Assembly: GCF_011927905.1 (NCBI RefSeq)
Contig: NZ_JAATJL010000001.1
Span: 2,728,001-2,792,000 of the forward strand
Length of the DNA stretch: 64,000 nt
Origin: Arthrobacter pigmenti
Lineage (GTDB): Bacteria > Actinomycetota > Actinomycetes > Actinomycetales > Micrococcaceae
Direction of reading: 5' to 3'
Under the pieces are notes generated by a model, which saw only the letters and a program-made list of their open reading frames with translations, was not told the origin of the DNA and did not search any database. Both the position numbers and the translations under genes were made by a program. Positions 7,808 to 16,288 of the stretch are shown piece by piece (the first letter of the stretch is position 1; the number at the start of each line of letters is the position of its first letter).

Positions 7808-9757
7808 ATGGGGAAAAACACCTTCACTACCGCCCTGACCGTTGCTGCCCTTGCGCTCTCGCTGACGGCGTGCACCGAGGATGGGCCCACCGCCGAGGAC
7901 GCCGCCAGCAACCTCGCCGAAGGCCTCACCAGCGGCGACCTGAACGGTGTCAGCTTCGCATCCGTCGAAGCTGCGGACGTCACCACACAGCTGGACGAGC
8001 TCACCGCCGCGCTTGACCCCCTGGCCCCTACGGTCACCGTCGCCGGCGTCGAAAGTACCGGCGAGGATACCGCCACTGCGCAGCTGAACCACGTCTGGGA
8101 TCTGGACGAGAGCGATTCTGACTGGACCTACACAACCACGGCGGAACTCACTCTGGTGGAGGACGCCTGGCAGGTCAGCTGGAACCCAGCGGTCGCGGTG
8201 GAGGGCCTGGATGAAGGCGCCACGCTTGCAGTGTCGAGAACTCCTGCAGAGCGCGCGGGGATTCTTGGGGCCGGCGGCGAAGTGTTGGTCACGGACCGTC
8301 CGGTTATTCGGGTAGGGATCGACAAGACGCGGATCGAGGCAGCGGCAGTGGAGGATTCCGCAGCCGCGTTGGCGGAACTCATCGGTCTTGACCCGGCCGC
8401 TTATACCGAGCAGGTGGTGAACGCCGGCGAACAGGCGTTCGTCGAAGCGATCGTGTACCGGGATGATCAGGACCGCCCCGTCACTGATGAGGAGATCGAG
8501 GCCATCCCCGGAGCGGTCGGCATCCCGGACACGATGTCGCTCGCCCCCACCCGCGAATTTGCCCGCGCGCTGCTCGGCAGCGTCGGACCGGCCACAGCCG
8601 AGCTGACCGAGCAGTCCGAAGGCCGCCTGGTTGCAGGAGACATTGCCGGATTGTCCGGACTGCAGCTGCAGTATGACGAGCAACTGGCCGGTACACCCGG
8701 CCTGGTCATCGAGGCCGTGTCCGGAGAAGGCGAAACCCAGACGCGCGAGCCCTTGTTCGAAAAACCGGCGGTACCCGGCGAGCCGCTGGAGCTCACACTC
8801 AACGCCCAGCTGCAGACGTTGGCCGAAGAGGTGCTCGCCGAAGAGCCCTCTGCTTCCTCGATCGTTGCCATCCGGCCATCGACCGGTGAGATCCTCACCG
8901 CTGCCAACGGCCCCGGCAGCGAGGGGATGCAGACCGCTTTACTTGGACAGTACCCGCCCGGATCTACGTTCAAGGTAGCTACCTCACTCGCCCTGCTTCG
9001 CAACGGGTTCACCCCTGAAACGCCTACGAGCTGCCCCGAGGAGCTGGTGGTCGAAGGCCGGACCTTCAACAACGTCCCCGGCTACCCTGCCCAGTTCACC
9101 GGCGAAATTCCGCTCCTGCAGGCTTTGGCGCAGTCCTGCAACACCGGCTTCATTTCCCAGCGCGATGTCGTTTCCCAGGAATCGCTCGCAACGGCGGCAG
9201 CAGATCTGGGCATCGGCATCAACACGGCCATCGGTACGCCTGCCTATTTCGGCTCCGTGCCCACAGAAGCAGACGGAACCGCTCATGCGGCCTCAATGAT
9301 CGGACAGGGACAGGTGCTGGTCTCTCCCCTATCGCTCGCCATTATGACGGCGTCGGTCGCCGCGGGTGAGCGGGTGGCTCCCACGCTGTTGGCGGATACC
9401 TTGGCTGGGGAGGCGGAACCCACAGATGCGCCTGCACCGAGCAGCGAGGCAACCGAAGAGTCCTCGTCGGAACCCTCACCGAGCAACCTGACCCCCGAGG
9501 AAGCTGGGGCACTTCGCGAGATGATGGGCGCCGTCGTTACGGTCGGTGGAGCACAACTGCTTGCGGACATCCCCGGCGAACCGGTCCTGGCCAAAACCGG
9601 CACTGCGGAGTTCGGTACGGAAGACCCACCCCGGACGCATGCGTGGGTCGTCGCGCTTCAGGGAGACCTCGCCGTCGCGGTGTTCGTCGAGGAAGGCGAA
9701 CGCGGATCGATCTCCGGCGGCCCGCTGATGGAGGAGTTCCTGCGAGGCGCCGGATAG
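7808..9757 (+). CDS. lipoprotein-type penicillin-binding protein (class B transpeptidase)
   Basis: 649 aa. A signal peptide with lipobox (ALSLTAC, Cys at about 23) predicts an outer-face lipoprotein rather than a membrane-helix anchor. Residues about 30-140 look like the NTF2-like N-terminal domain of MecA/PBP2a-type proteins, followed by a dimerisation region. The transpeptidase domain has all three motifs: S386-T-F-K389, S443-C-N445 and K596-T-G598. It should cross-link peptidoglycan and bind beta-lactams. The start at 7808 (MGKNTF) is chosen because TAATAAT lies 7 nt upstream; an ATG three codons earlier (7799) is the alternative. Residues about 535-565 form a Glu/Ser/Pro-rich insert between SxN and KTG motifs. 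Confidence 0.9.
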   Translation: MGKNTFTTALTVAALALSLTACTEDGPTAEDAASNLAEGLTSGDLNGVSFASVEAADVTTQLDELTAALDPLAPTVTVAGVESTGEDTATAQLNHVWDLDESDSDWTYTTTAELTLVEDAWQVSWNPAVAVEGLDEGATLAVSRTPAERAGILGAGGEVLVTDRPVIRVGIDKTRIEAAAVEDSAAALAELIGLDPAAYTEQVVNAGEQAFVEAIVYRDDQDRPVTDEEIEAIPGAVGIPDTMSLAPTREFARALLGSVGPATAELTEQSEGRLVAGDIAGLSGLQLQYDEQLAGTPGLVIEAVSGEGETQTREPLFEKPAVPGEPLELTLNAQLQTLAEEVLAEEPSASSIVAIRPSTGEILTAANGPGSEGMQTALLGQYPPGSTFKVATSLALLRNGFTPETPTSCPEELVVEGRTFNNVPGYPAQFTGEIPLLQALAQSCNTGFISQRDVVSQESLATAAADLGIGINTAIGTPAYFGSVPTEADGTAHAASMIGQGQVLVSPLSLAIMTASVAAGERVAPTLLADTLAGEAEPTDAPAPSSEATEESSSEPSPSNLTPEEAGALREMMGAVVTVGGAQLLADIPGEPVLAKTGTAEFGTEDPPRTHAWVVALQGDLAVAVFVEEGERGSISGGPLMEEFLRGAG

Positions 9758-9783
9758 TAAGCCCGCGCTCCGAACTGGGGCGA

Positions 9784-10185
9784 TTAGCGCACCTGCGGCA
9801 GCCTGGTGCCGTATGAGGGCACAATCTCTTTGCCGAGCGGCATGAGGGAGACCGGGATCAGTTTGATGTTCGCTATGCCGAGCGGAATGCCGATGATGCT
9901 CAGGAACATCGGTATCGACGTCAGGACGTGGCCGATCGCAATCCAGATGCCCGCAACAATGACCCAGATGACGTTGCCGACGGTGGAGAAGAAGTAGGTT
10001 CGCCCACCGCGGTCCACCACCGAACGTCCAAACGGCCACAGTGCATAGGCGCCGATCCGAAAGGACGCAATGCCGAAAGGGATCGTCACGATCAGCAGGC
10101 AACACACGATCCCCGCCACGAAGTAGCCGATCGCCAGCCAAATCCCGCCGAAAATGAGCCAGATGATGTTCAGAAGTGCATTCAT
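9784..10185 (-). CDS. YccF domain-containing membrane protein
   Basis: 133 aa. Two similar halves each carry a hydrophobic stretch with the pattern NxIWLIFGGIWLAIGYFVAG (first half) and GNVIWVIVAGIWIAIGHVL (second half), followed by an (I)PxGIA motif (IPFGIASFRIGAYALWPFGR and IPLGIANIKLIPVSLMPLGK). This internal duplication is the YccF (DUF307) signature. Function is unknown. The open frame extends to 10293, but the conserved part begins at MNALLNIIW (ATG 10185), so that start is used; no clear ribosome site is present. It is convergent with the PBP gene, with a 26-nt gap. Confidence 0.85.
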   Translation of the reverse strand: MNALLNIIWLIFGGIWLAIGYFVAGIVCCLLIVTIPFGIASFRIGAYALWPFGRSVVDRGGRTYFFSTVGNVIWVIVAGIWIAIGHVLTSIPMFLSIIGIPLGIANIKLIPVSLMPLGKEIVPSYGTRLPQVR

Positions 10186-10293
10186 GGGTCTATTGTTCCC
10201 ATGGATGGCCTCGACGGCTATGAGGGGTGACCCTGATTTACACCCAGACCCGCCAAGCTCAGCACTCGGGAAGGCACTGAAGAACCGCGCCAA

Positions 10294-11742
10294 TCAGGTG
10301 GTCCCCGTGCCGCCCAGCAACTCGCTTGCAGCGGCTGCAGCGGCCGGTCGGGAGGCCCCGAAGCAGTTGACTACCGGCAGGTCCAGATTCACGGGCAGTC
10401 CCGCGTTGATGCACACCGCATCAGGCCTTTCCTGTATCAGGGCGGCGAGGGCGGCGCGCTGCGCAGAACCCTCTTCGGCCCGGTCCACGATTGCCACAAC
10501 CGACGACGACGGCGGGATCCCGGTCCCAGCGTCAACTGCCTTCCGGTATTGGACAGTGCGGTACTCAGCCAGTGCGGCTGAGAAGACGTCCGGCATCACA
10601 CCGGCGGCCATGTTGATGTGATCGCGCAGGTCGATCACGGTTACCTCGCCGTCAGGCAGGCGCACGTCGCCGTTGGTTTGGAGCGCTGAAGGGATGGCGT
10701 CCAGGCCCACCGGACCGCCGTCGTCGTGCGCTTCCTGCGTCCACGACGCGAAAGCGGCCTTCCGCCGGCCCGCTTCCAGCAACCGCTCCAGCGGAAGGCG
10801 CCCGCTGAGCAGCGCAGTCTCAAGGGCTTTGAAAACCTCGAGATAGTCCTCGTGGTCGGCGGTTCCGCCGTCGTTAGCCGGGCTTCCGACACAGAGCAGG
10901 TCCGTCCCGGCGAGCATCGCCAGAACGGCACCTTCCCCGGAACCGTAGGTGTGCCGGACGGCACCCATATCCAGGGCATCCGTGATCACGAGACCCTCGA
11001 AGCCCAGCTCCCGCAGCATCCCGATTGCTTTCGGGTTGAGCGTGGCGGGAAGGTCTCCGAGTTCGGGGACGACGATGTGTGCAGTCATGATGGCCGTTGT
11101 CCCCGCTTCAATCGCAGCGGCGAAGGGCGGTATGTGTGCTGCTTGCAACTCAACGAGCCCAAGGTCCACCCGCGGCAGATCGACATGGGAATCCGTGACC
11201 GTATCCCCATGCCCGGGAAAGTGTTTTGCGCAGGCCCCCACTCCGGCGCTCTGGATGCCGCGCGTCATCGCAGCCGTGTGCCTGGCCACCAGATCCGGCT
11301 CCGAGCCGAAAGACCGGATCCCGATGACCGGGTTGCGGGGATTGGTATTCACATCAGCCACGGGAGCGAGCAGGAGGTTGATGCCGGCCTGCTGTGCCCG
11401 TCTGCCAAGGGTTGCGCCGACGTCCGTCGTAATGTCCTGGCGGTCGATCCTGCCAAGTTCTGCGGCGCCCGGAACGGAGGAGCCGGTTGCCGCTTCGAGG
11501 CGGGTTACGGTTCCGCCTTCCTCGTCGACGCCGATGATCGCGTGGGGGTTCAGTTTTCTGATGCGCCGGCACAACGCGGGTAACTGTTCGGGATCACCCG
11601 GGTCGATGTTGTTGGCGAAGAGGACCACACCGGCGAGGCCTCTGCGCAGCTCTGCCTCGAGCCACTCCGGCACAGTGGTGCCGAGGAATCCGGGCCAGAT
11701 GACGGCGTTGATGGCGCCCGCGTAGTCGGTGTTCTCTGCCAT
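10294..11742 (-). CDS. glycoside hydrolase family 3, NagZ-like beta-N-acetylglucosaminidase
   Basis: 482 aa. The signature KHFPGHGDT (173-181) followed by TDSH (183-186) is the NagZ-type motif, whose Asp/His dyad is the acid/base. The nucleophile Asp is expected in VITDALDMGAV (about residue 256). Such enzymes release GlcNAc from peptidoglycan fragments during cell-wall recycling. No signal peptide is present, which suggests a cytoplasmic enzyme. The C-terminal 130 residues form an extra domain beyond the minimal NagZ barrel, as in many actinobacterial members. AAGGAGT lies 5 nt before the ATG. Confidence 0.88.
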   Translation of the reverse strand: MAENTDYAGAINAVIWPGFLGTTVPEWLEAELRRGLAGVVLFANNIDPGDPEQLPALCRRIRKLNPHAIIGVDEEGGTVTRLEAATGSSVPGAAELGRIDRQDITTDVGATLGRRAQQAGINLLLAPVADVNTNPRNPVIGIRSFGSEPDLVARHTAAMTRGIQSAGVGACAKHFPGHGDTVTDSHVDLPRVDLGLVELQAAHIPPFAAAIEAGTTAIMTAHIVVPELGDLPATLNPKAIGMLRELGFEGLVITDALDMGAVRHTYGSGEGAVLAMLAGTDLLCVGSPANDGGTADHEDYLEVFKALETALLSGRLPLERLLEAGRRKAAFASWTQEAHDDGGPVGLDAIPSALQTNGDVRLPDGEVTVIDLRDHINMAAGVMPDVFSAALAEYRTVQYRKAVDAGTGIPPSSSVVAIVDRAEEGSAQRAALAALIQERPDAVCINAGLPVNLDLPVVNCFGASRPAAAAAASELLGGTGTT

Positions 11743-11828
11743 GGGTACTCCTTGTCCGGATGGCAGAAGCCCTGCCGATTCCGGCTGAACCTAACACGCA
11801 AGCTCCCGTGCCGCAATCGACCGTCGGT

Positions 11829-11905
11829 GAGCAACCCGGACCGTAACGCGAGCAACCTGGACTTTCAGAGCGGAATTCGCTCACCAAAGCCCAGGTTGCT
11901 CCCGG
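11829..11905. repeat. intergenic palindromic repeat, family 2 copy A
   Basis: Contains GAGCAACCCGGA (11829-11840), GAGCAACCTGG (11850-11860) and the exact inverse CCAGGTTGCTC (11891-11901). A second inverted pair, GGTGAGC (11826-11832) and GCTCACC (11879-11885), encloses the first arm. The element lies between the GH3 gene and the DEAD-box gene. It matches the element at 59141-59218 in order, arms and inner sequence, so the two form a repeat family. Confidence 0.7.
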
Positions 11906-11921
11906 ATAACACTGTGAGGAA

Positions 11922-13598
11922 CTAGCGGCCGCGACGCTCGTTCGATGCCGGCGCGGTTGCCCGGCGCGGTCCGGACCGGCGGGCGCCTGCAGGACGGCCC
12001 GACGACGACGCCGCCGAACGCTGTCCGCCGCTACGCTGCCCTGAGCCGGCCTGAGCTGCCGACTGGCCGCTGCGCGCACCGTTGCTGTGCGAGCCCGTCC
12101 CCTGCGCTGCTACGTCACCGGAACGGGCTCCCCGCGAACGGCGGTTGCGATTGCCCCCAGCGGTAGTTGCGCCTTCACTGGTACGACGGCGGTCCCCGTC
12201 GGTACCGAACCGGGGCGCCTGAGGCTGATCCTTACGCCGTTCGGCGCGGTTTCCCTGCGGTTCCGCAGCAACGCGTCCGCGGCCACCGCGTCCTCCACGA
12301 CCACCAGCTGAAGGTGCCGCGCGGCGGGCACGCTTGCGCTCGGCATTCGCCCCGGTCGAGGTGCCGGCGCCGCGGCCTGCGCCTTCCCGGTTGGCGAGGA
12401 GTGCTGCACGGGTGCGCGGATCAACCTTCTCTGCTACGTCACCGATGAGCTTGGCGACAAGCGGCGAGGTCGCTGATACGTTCTCGAACCCCACGGTGAC
12501 CCCAGCGGCCTTCATGAGTTTCTGCACTTCACTCTTCTGCTCGGGCAGCGTGACGGTGACAACGGTGCCGTCCGAACCCGCACGGGCAGTACGTCCCGAA
12601 CGGTGCAGGTAGGCCTTGTGCTCCGTGGGCGGATCCACGTGGACCACGAGCTCGACGTCGTCAACGTGCACTCCGCGCGCCGCGACGTCTGTGGCCACCA
12701 GCACCCGGACTCCACCGGTTGAGAACTCAGCAAGGTTCCGGTCCCGCGCGTTCTGGGACAGGTTCCCGTGCAGGTCCACGGCGGGGATCCCGGCGTCGGT
12801 CAGGGTCTTCGCGAGCTTCCGCGCCTGATGCTTGGTACGCATGAACAGCACGCGCTTGCCCTGCCCGGATGCCAGCTGAACGATCAGCTGCTTCTTCTGC
12901 GTCTGGTCACCGATCAGGAGCACATGGTGCTCCATCGTGGTGACGGAGGCCTGCGGCGTATCCACGGAATGGGTCAGCGGGTTGGACAGGTAGCGATGGA
13001 CGATCTTGTCCACGCCGTTGTCCAGGGTGGCGGAGAAAAGCATCCGCTGGCCCTCGGTCGGAGTGGTGTCAAGGAGCTTCTTCACGACCGGCAGGAACCC
13101 GAGGTCCGCCATATGATCCGCCTCGTCCAGCACTGTGATCTCGACGGATTCAAGGGTGACAAGCTTCTGGCGCATCAGGTCTTCGAGCCGGCCGGGGCAG
13201 GCGATGATGATGTCGACGCCGGCGCGCAGCGCCTTCTCCTGACGGGCCTGGGATACGCCGCCGTAGATGACGGTGGTGTTGAGCCCCAGCTCGTGGGCGA
13301 GCGGCTCCACCGTCGCATTGATCTGGGTTGCCAGTTCACGGGTCGGCGCGAGCACCAGGCCCAGGGGACGCCCGGGCTTCCGGCGGTACGCAGCTTCGCG
13401 TTCGGCGAGGCGGGCGACCATCGGAAGCGCGAAGGCGAGGGTCTTGCCGGAGCCGGTGCGGCCGCGGCCAAGTACGTCCCTGCCTGCAAGGGTGTCCGGG
13501 AGGGTCTTGACCTGAATGGGGAACGGATCGGTGATTCCCTGGGACGTAAGGGAACGGACCAGCGCTGTGGGCACGCCAAGCGCAGCAAAGGTAGTCAT
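11922..13598 (-). CDS. DEAD-box ATP-dependent RNA helicase
   Basis: 558 aa. Motifs are in the expected order: Q motif (GITDPFPIQ), Walker A GRGRTGSGKT, PTRELA, VLDEADHM (DEAD), LFSATL (SAT), then domain 2 with VLVATDVAARGVH and HRSGRTAR. The last 160 residues are basic, disordered and Arg/Gly-rich (RGGRGGRGR), typical of tails that hold RNA. Likely roles are rRNA maturation or mRNA remodelling. The start is placed at MTTFAALG (13598) because the family begins there; the open frame continues to a TTG at 13682. No good ribosome site is seen, so the start is the least certain part. Confidence 0.9.
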   Translation of the reverse strand: MTTFAALGVPTALVRSLTSQGITDPFPIQVKTLPDTLAGRDVLGRGRTGSGKTLAFALPMVARLAEREAAYRRKPGRPLGLVLAPTRELATQINATVEPLAHELGLNTTVIYGGVSQARQEKALRAGVDIIIACPGRLEDLMRQKLVTLESVEITVLDEADHMADLGFLPVVKKLLDTTPTEGQRMLFSATLDNGVDKIVHRYLSNPLTHSVDTPQASVTTMEHHVLLIGDQTQKKQLIVQLASGQGKRVLFMRTKHQARKLAKTLTDAGIPAVDLHGNLSQNARDRNLAEFSTGGVRVLVATDVAARGVHVDDVELVVHVDPPTEHKAYLHRSGRTARAGSDGTVVTVTLPEQKSEVQKLMKAAGVTVGFENVSATSPLVAKLIGDVAEKVDPRTRAALLANREGAGRGAGTSTGANAERKRARRAAPSAGGRGGRGGRGRVAAEPQGNRAERRKDQPQAPRFGTDGDRRRTSEGATTAGGNRNRRSRGARSGDVAAQGTGSHSNGARSGQSAAQAGSGQRSGGQRSAASSSGRPAGARRSGPRRATAPASNERRGR

Positions 13599-13979
13599 GT
13601 AAGGTACACGAACTTTCTTCTCATCTTCCCTGTGCACCGGATGGCGCTCAGGGTCCGCCGAAGGAAAGTCAGACAGTGTCAACCGCTCTCACGTTCTTGG
13701 GAGATAGCGCGGGACAAAAGAATGCGTTCATCGACGCAGGTTGCAGCTGCCGAGGGATGCTCGTGCCGCAAACAAGTACACCCAGTCTAGCAGGCGCGGG
13801 CCAGCGCCCCATCCGTCGATTCCGTGCAGGTTCGCGGCCACGAGGGGCGTGTCCCGTGCCGACACGCCGTCTCCCGACGGGTTTGTCAGCGAAACCTGCT
13901 CGGAATCACGGCGGGTCTGGCGATTTGTGAGCCTCCTCACCCACACTGGAAGAAACCATCAGACCCCAGGAGGACAACT
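13599..13979. other. divergent intergenic region between helicase and amidohydrolase
   Basis: Contains the upstream region of the helicase and, at 13818-13911, one copy of palindromic repeat family 1. Apart from the repeat and the AGGAGG of the amidohydrolase (13969-13974), no gene-like sequence is seen; the overlapping open frames are non-coding in character. Confidence 0.5.
13818..13911. repeat. intergenic palindromic repeat, family 1 copy A
   Basis: Left arm GATTCCGTGCAGGTTCGC, right arm GCGAAACCTGCTCGGAATC: nearly exact inverses (one mismatch, one bulge), with about 55 nt between them. The left half matches the reverse complement of the element at 16173-16265 well past the arms, including a shared CGAGG-x-GCGTGTC segment, so the two are copies of one element. 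Confidence 0.75.
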
Positions 13980-15209
13980 GTGACCACCACAGCCGGCATA
14001 CTCGCAGACGCACGCCACATGAAGGACGACATTGCCCACCTTCGGCACCGGCTTCACCAGGAACCGGAGATTGGCCTTTACCTTCCGCGTACCCAGGAAA
14101 AGGTGCTGGAAGCCCTCGACGGCCTGCCGTTTGAAATCACCCTGGGTACGGACACGACGTCGGTCACGGCCGTGCTTCGCGGCGGCGCCCGGCATTCCTC
14201 CGCGCACAAGCCCGTGGTTCTGCTGCGCGGAGACATGGACGCCCTTCCGGTACAGGAGCAGACCGGTGTTCCGTATTCCTCGACCATCGACGGCGCAATG
14301 CACGCCTGTGGCCACGACCTCCACACCTCCATGCTCGCCGGAGCCGCCACGCTCCTTGCCGAGCGCCGCGACCAACTGGCGGGCGACGTCGTACTCATGT
14401 TCCAGCCCGGCGAAGAAGGTTTCGACGGTGCGGGAGTGATGATCCGCGAAGGTGTCCTCGAAGCTGCCGGGCGTCGCCCCGACGCCGCCTACGGGCTGCA
14501 CGTCATGTCCTCCCTGCTGCCGGGCGGCACATTCGCGAGCAAGGCGGACACGCTGATGTCCGCCTCGGACAGCCTGTATGTCACTGTGCACGGTGCCGGC
14601 GGCCACGGTTCGTCTCCGCACACGGCGCAGGACCCAGTGACGGTCGCGGCGGAGATGGTCACCGCGCTGCAGACGATGATCACGCGGCAGTTCAACATGT
14701 TTGATCCAGTGGTTCTCACCGTCGGTGTGCTTCACGCAGGCACCAAGCGAAACATCATCCCGGAATCGGCGCGGATCGAGGCGACCATCCGATCCTTCTC
14801 GGCGGAGAACCGCACCCGGATGCAATCCGCCGTTCCCCGGCTGCTCAACGGGATCGCCGGGGCACACGGGCTGACCGCAACCGTGGACTACCAGACCGAG
14901 TACCCGCTGACCGTGACCGATCATGCAGAGACGGCCAACGCGGAAAAGCACATCGCAGAGCTGTTCGGAGAAGACCGCTACCACCGCATGGCCCAGCCCC
15001 TCAGCGGCTCCGAGGACTTCTCCCGCGTGCTGGCGGCCGTGCCCGGAAGCTTTGTGTTCCTCTCCGCGGTTGCACCCGACGCCGATCCCACCCAGGCCGC
15101 CTTCAACCACTCGCCCTACGCGACGTTCGACGACAACATCCTGGCTGACGGCACCGCCCTCTACACCCAGCTGGCCGTGGCACGCATCGCGGAACTCGCG
15201 GCCTCCTAG
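13980..15209 (+). CDS. M20 family amidohydrolase / peptidase
   Basis: 409 aa cytoplasmic zinc hydrolase of the IAA-amino-acid-hydrolase/hippuricase type. Seen: RHRLHQEPEIG (about 22-32), GDMDALP (84-90), metal-site HACGHD (108-113), PGEEGFDGA with the catalytic and ligand Glu pair, HVMSSLLPGG, and the C-terminal GSEDFS. The dimerisation lid lies between about residues 185 and 300. It probably cleaves an N-acylated amino acid or similar amide, but the acyl donor is not predictable. The start is a GTG at 13980 with AGGAGG 5 nt upstream; the open frame to the left is rejected. A palindromic repeat lies just upstream. Confidence 0.9.
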   Translation: MTTTAGILADARHMKDDIAHLRHRLHQEPEIGLYLPRTQEKVLEALDGLPFEITLGTDTTSVTAVLRGGARHSSAHKPVVLLRGDMDALPVQEQTGVPYSSTIDGAMHACGHDLHTSMLAGAATLLAERRDQLAGDVVLMFQPGEEGFDGAGVMIREGVLEAAGRRPDAAYGLHVMSSLLPGGTFASKADTLMSASDSLYVTVHGAGGHGSSPHTAQDPVTVAAEMVTALQTMITRQFNMFDPVVLTVGVLHAGTKRNIIPESARIEATIRSFSAENRTRMQSAVPRLLNGIAGAHGLTATVDYQTEYPLTVTDHAETANAEKHIAELFGEDRYHRMAQPLSGSEDFSRVLAAVPGSFVFLSAVAPDADPTQAAFNHSPYATFDDNILADGTALYTQLAVARIAELAAS

Positions 15210-15244
15210 GAGCACTTCGAAGGACCTCGCCCTCTAGCGCTGGT

Positions 15245-15250
15245 TACTCT
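15245..15250 (+). promoter_or_regulatory. putative leaderless -10 box of trmB
   Basis: TACTCT, 7 nt before the ATG at 15258; no Shine-Dalgarno. Confidence 0.5.
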
Positions 15251-15257
15251 TGTACCG

Positions 15258-16124
15258 ATGAGCACTCACCCCGAATCCCAGCCCCACCCTGCCCAGCCCG
15301 TCTCCTTCGTGCGGCGCGGCTCCCGCCTGCAGGGCCGGCGTCGTGATGCCTGGGCCGAACTGTCCGAGGGTCTCGTGGTGGACGTTCCACGCCACACCGC
15401 GGCGGACACGTCGGTGGATCCGGCGTGGGAGTACGACGCCGCTACCTCCTTCGGCCGCGAGGCGCCCCTGGTGGTGGAGATCGGGTCGGGGTTGGGTGAG
15501 GCTGTGGCGCACGCAGCGGCCGAGCAGCCCGAGCGCAACTTCCTCGCCCTCGAGGTGTACCGGCCGGGACTCGCACAGACGCTGCTGCGGATCGACCAGC
15601 GGGGGCTGACAAACGTCCGGGTTGCCCAGGTCAACGCCGCCGAAGCGCTTGCCACCATGCTTCGGCCCGCGTCCGTCGCTGAGCTATGGGTATTCTTCCC
15701 GGACCCCTGGCACAAGACCCGCCACCATAAACGGCGGCTGGTGAAGGACTCATTCCTTGAGCTGTCCGCGCGGGTGCTCGAGCCCGCCGGCGTCCTGCGT
15801 ATGGCCACCGACTGGTCCGATTACGCCTTCCAGATGCGCGAGGTTGCCAACGCCTCGCCTGAGTTCGAGAACCTGCACGACGGCGAACGCACCGGTTCCG
15901 ACAGCCCCCTCACCCAGGTGTGGGCCAGTGGCGTTGAGCACGTTGTGGGTGGCGCCCCTCGCCGTGAGGGCAAGGACAAAGTCGGCACTGCATCAGTGCA
16001 GGAAGGCGAGGACGCGGTGGGTGGCTGGGCGCCGCGCTTCGACGGCCGGATCCTCACGAGCTTCGAGAACAAAGCTCACGACGCCGGCCGGATGATCCTC
16101 GACCTGGCGTACCGGCGGCGCTGA
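15258..16124 (+). CDS. trmB: tRNA (guanine-46-N7)-methyltransferase TrmB
   Basis: 288 aa class I SAM methyltransferase that methylates G46 of tRNA. Seen: SAM-binding VVEIGSGLGEAVAHAA, the signature VFFPDPWHKTRHHKRRL, and the closing WAPRFDGRILTSFENKAHDAGR. Between VEHV and the WAPRF strand there is an extra stretch of about 24 residues. This corresponds to a 72-bp in-frame segment bounded by the direct repeat GTGGGTGGC (15945-15953 and 16017-16025), listed separately. The rest has the family's normal length. It is followed by a palindromic repeat before the convergent DinB gene. Confidence 0.93.
   Translation: MSTHPESQPHPAQPVSFVRRGSRLQGRRRDAWAELSEGLVVDVPRHTAADTSVDPAWEYDAATSFGREAPLVVEIGSGLGEAVAHAAAEQPERNFLALEVYRPGLAQTLLRIDQRGLTNVRVAQVNAAEALATMLRPASVAELWVFFPDPWHKTRHHKRRLVKDSFLELSARVLEPAGVLRMATDWSDYAFQMREVANASPEFENLHDGERTGSDSPLTQVWASGVEHVVGGAPRREGKDKVGTASVQEGEDAVGGWAPRFDGRILTSFENKAHDAGRMILDLAYRRR
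15945..16025. repeat. in-frame 72-bp insertion with direct-repeat ends inside trmB
   Basis: GTGGGTGGC occurs at 15945-15953 and again at 16017-16025, 72 bp (24 codons) apart. Between them lie GCACTG and its inverse CAGTGC separated by 3 nt (15985-15999), and CCTCGCC (15957-15963) with its inverse GGCGAGG (16005-16011). This looks like a small palindromic element accepted in frame in a surface loop, or a slipped duplication. Confidence 0.5.
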
Positions 16125-16172
16125 CCGCCGTCGTCGTCCTGTTTTTAGCTACGGCGCTCCAGCTCTCGCTGA

Positions 16173-16265
16173 CGATTCCGTGCAGGTCTGAGCCAACGGC
16201 GTCCCCGAAACGCGGCGTGCCGTGGTGAGACACGCTCCTCGAGGGCGCAAACCTGCACGGAATCG
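16173..16265. repeat. intergenic palindromic repeat, family 1 copy B
   Basis: Arms CGATTCCGTGCAGGT (16173-16187) and ACCTGCACGGAATCG (16251-16265) are exact 15-bp inverses with a 63-nt interior. The interior contains a further inverted pair, ACGGC and GCCGT. It lies between the convergent trmB and DinB genes and is homologous to 13818-13911 in reverse orientation. Confidence 0.8.
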
Positions 16266-16288
16266 GGCGCGCAAGAACGCCTACCGAG

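Noticed and set aside
12768-13790. 340-codon frame opposite the DEAD-box helicase
   Set aside because: The helicase motifs on the other strand are unmistakable; this frame has no family features.
13959-15215. 418-codon frame opposite the M20 amidohydrolase
   Set aside because: Complete antisense shadow; the M20 catalytic motifs decide the real strand.
16113-16146. Possible terminator GGCGG/CCGCC with GTTTTT behind trmB
   Set aside because: The stem is only 5 bp, includes the stop codon, and the T-run is about 12 nt away.
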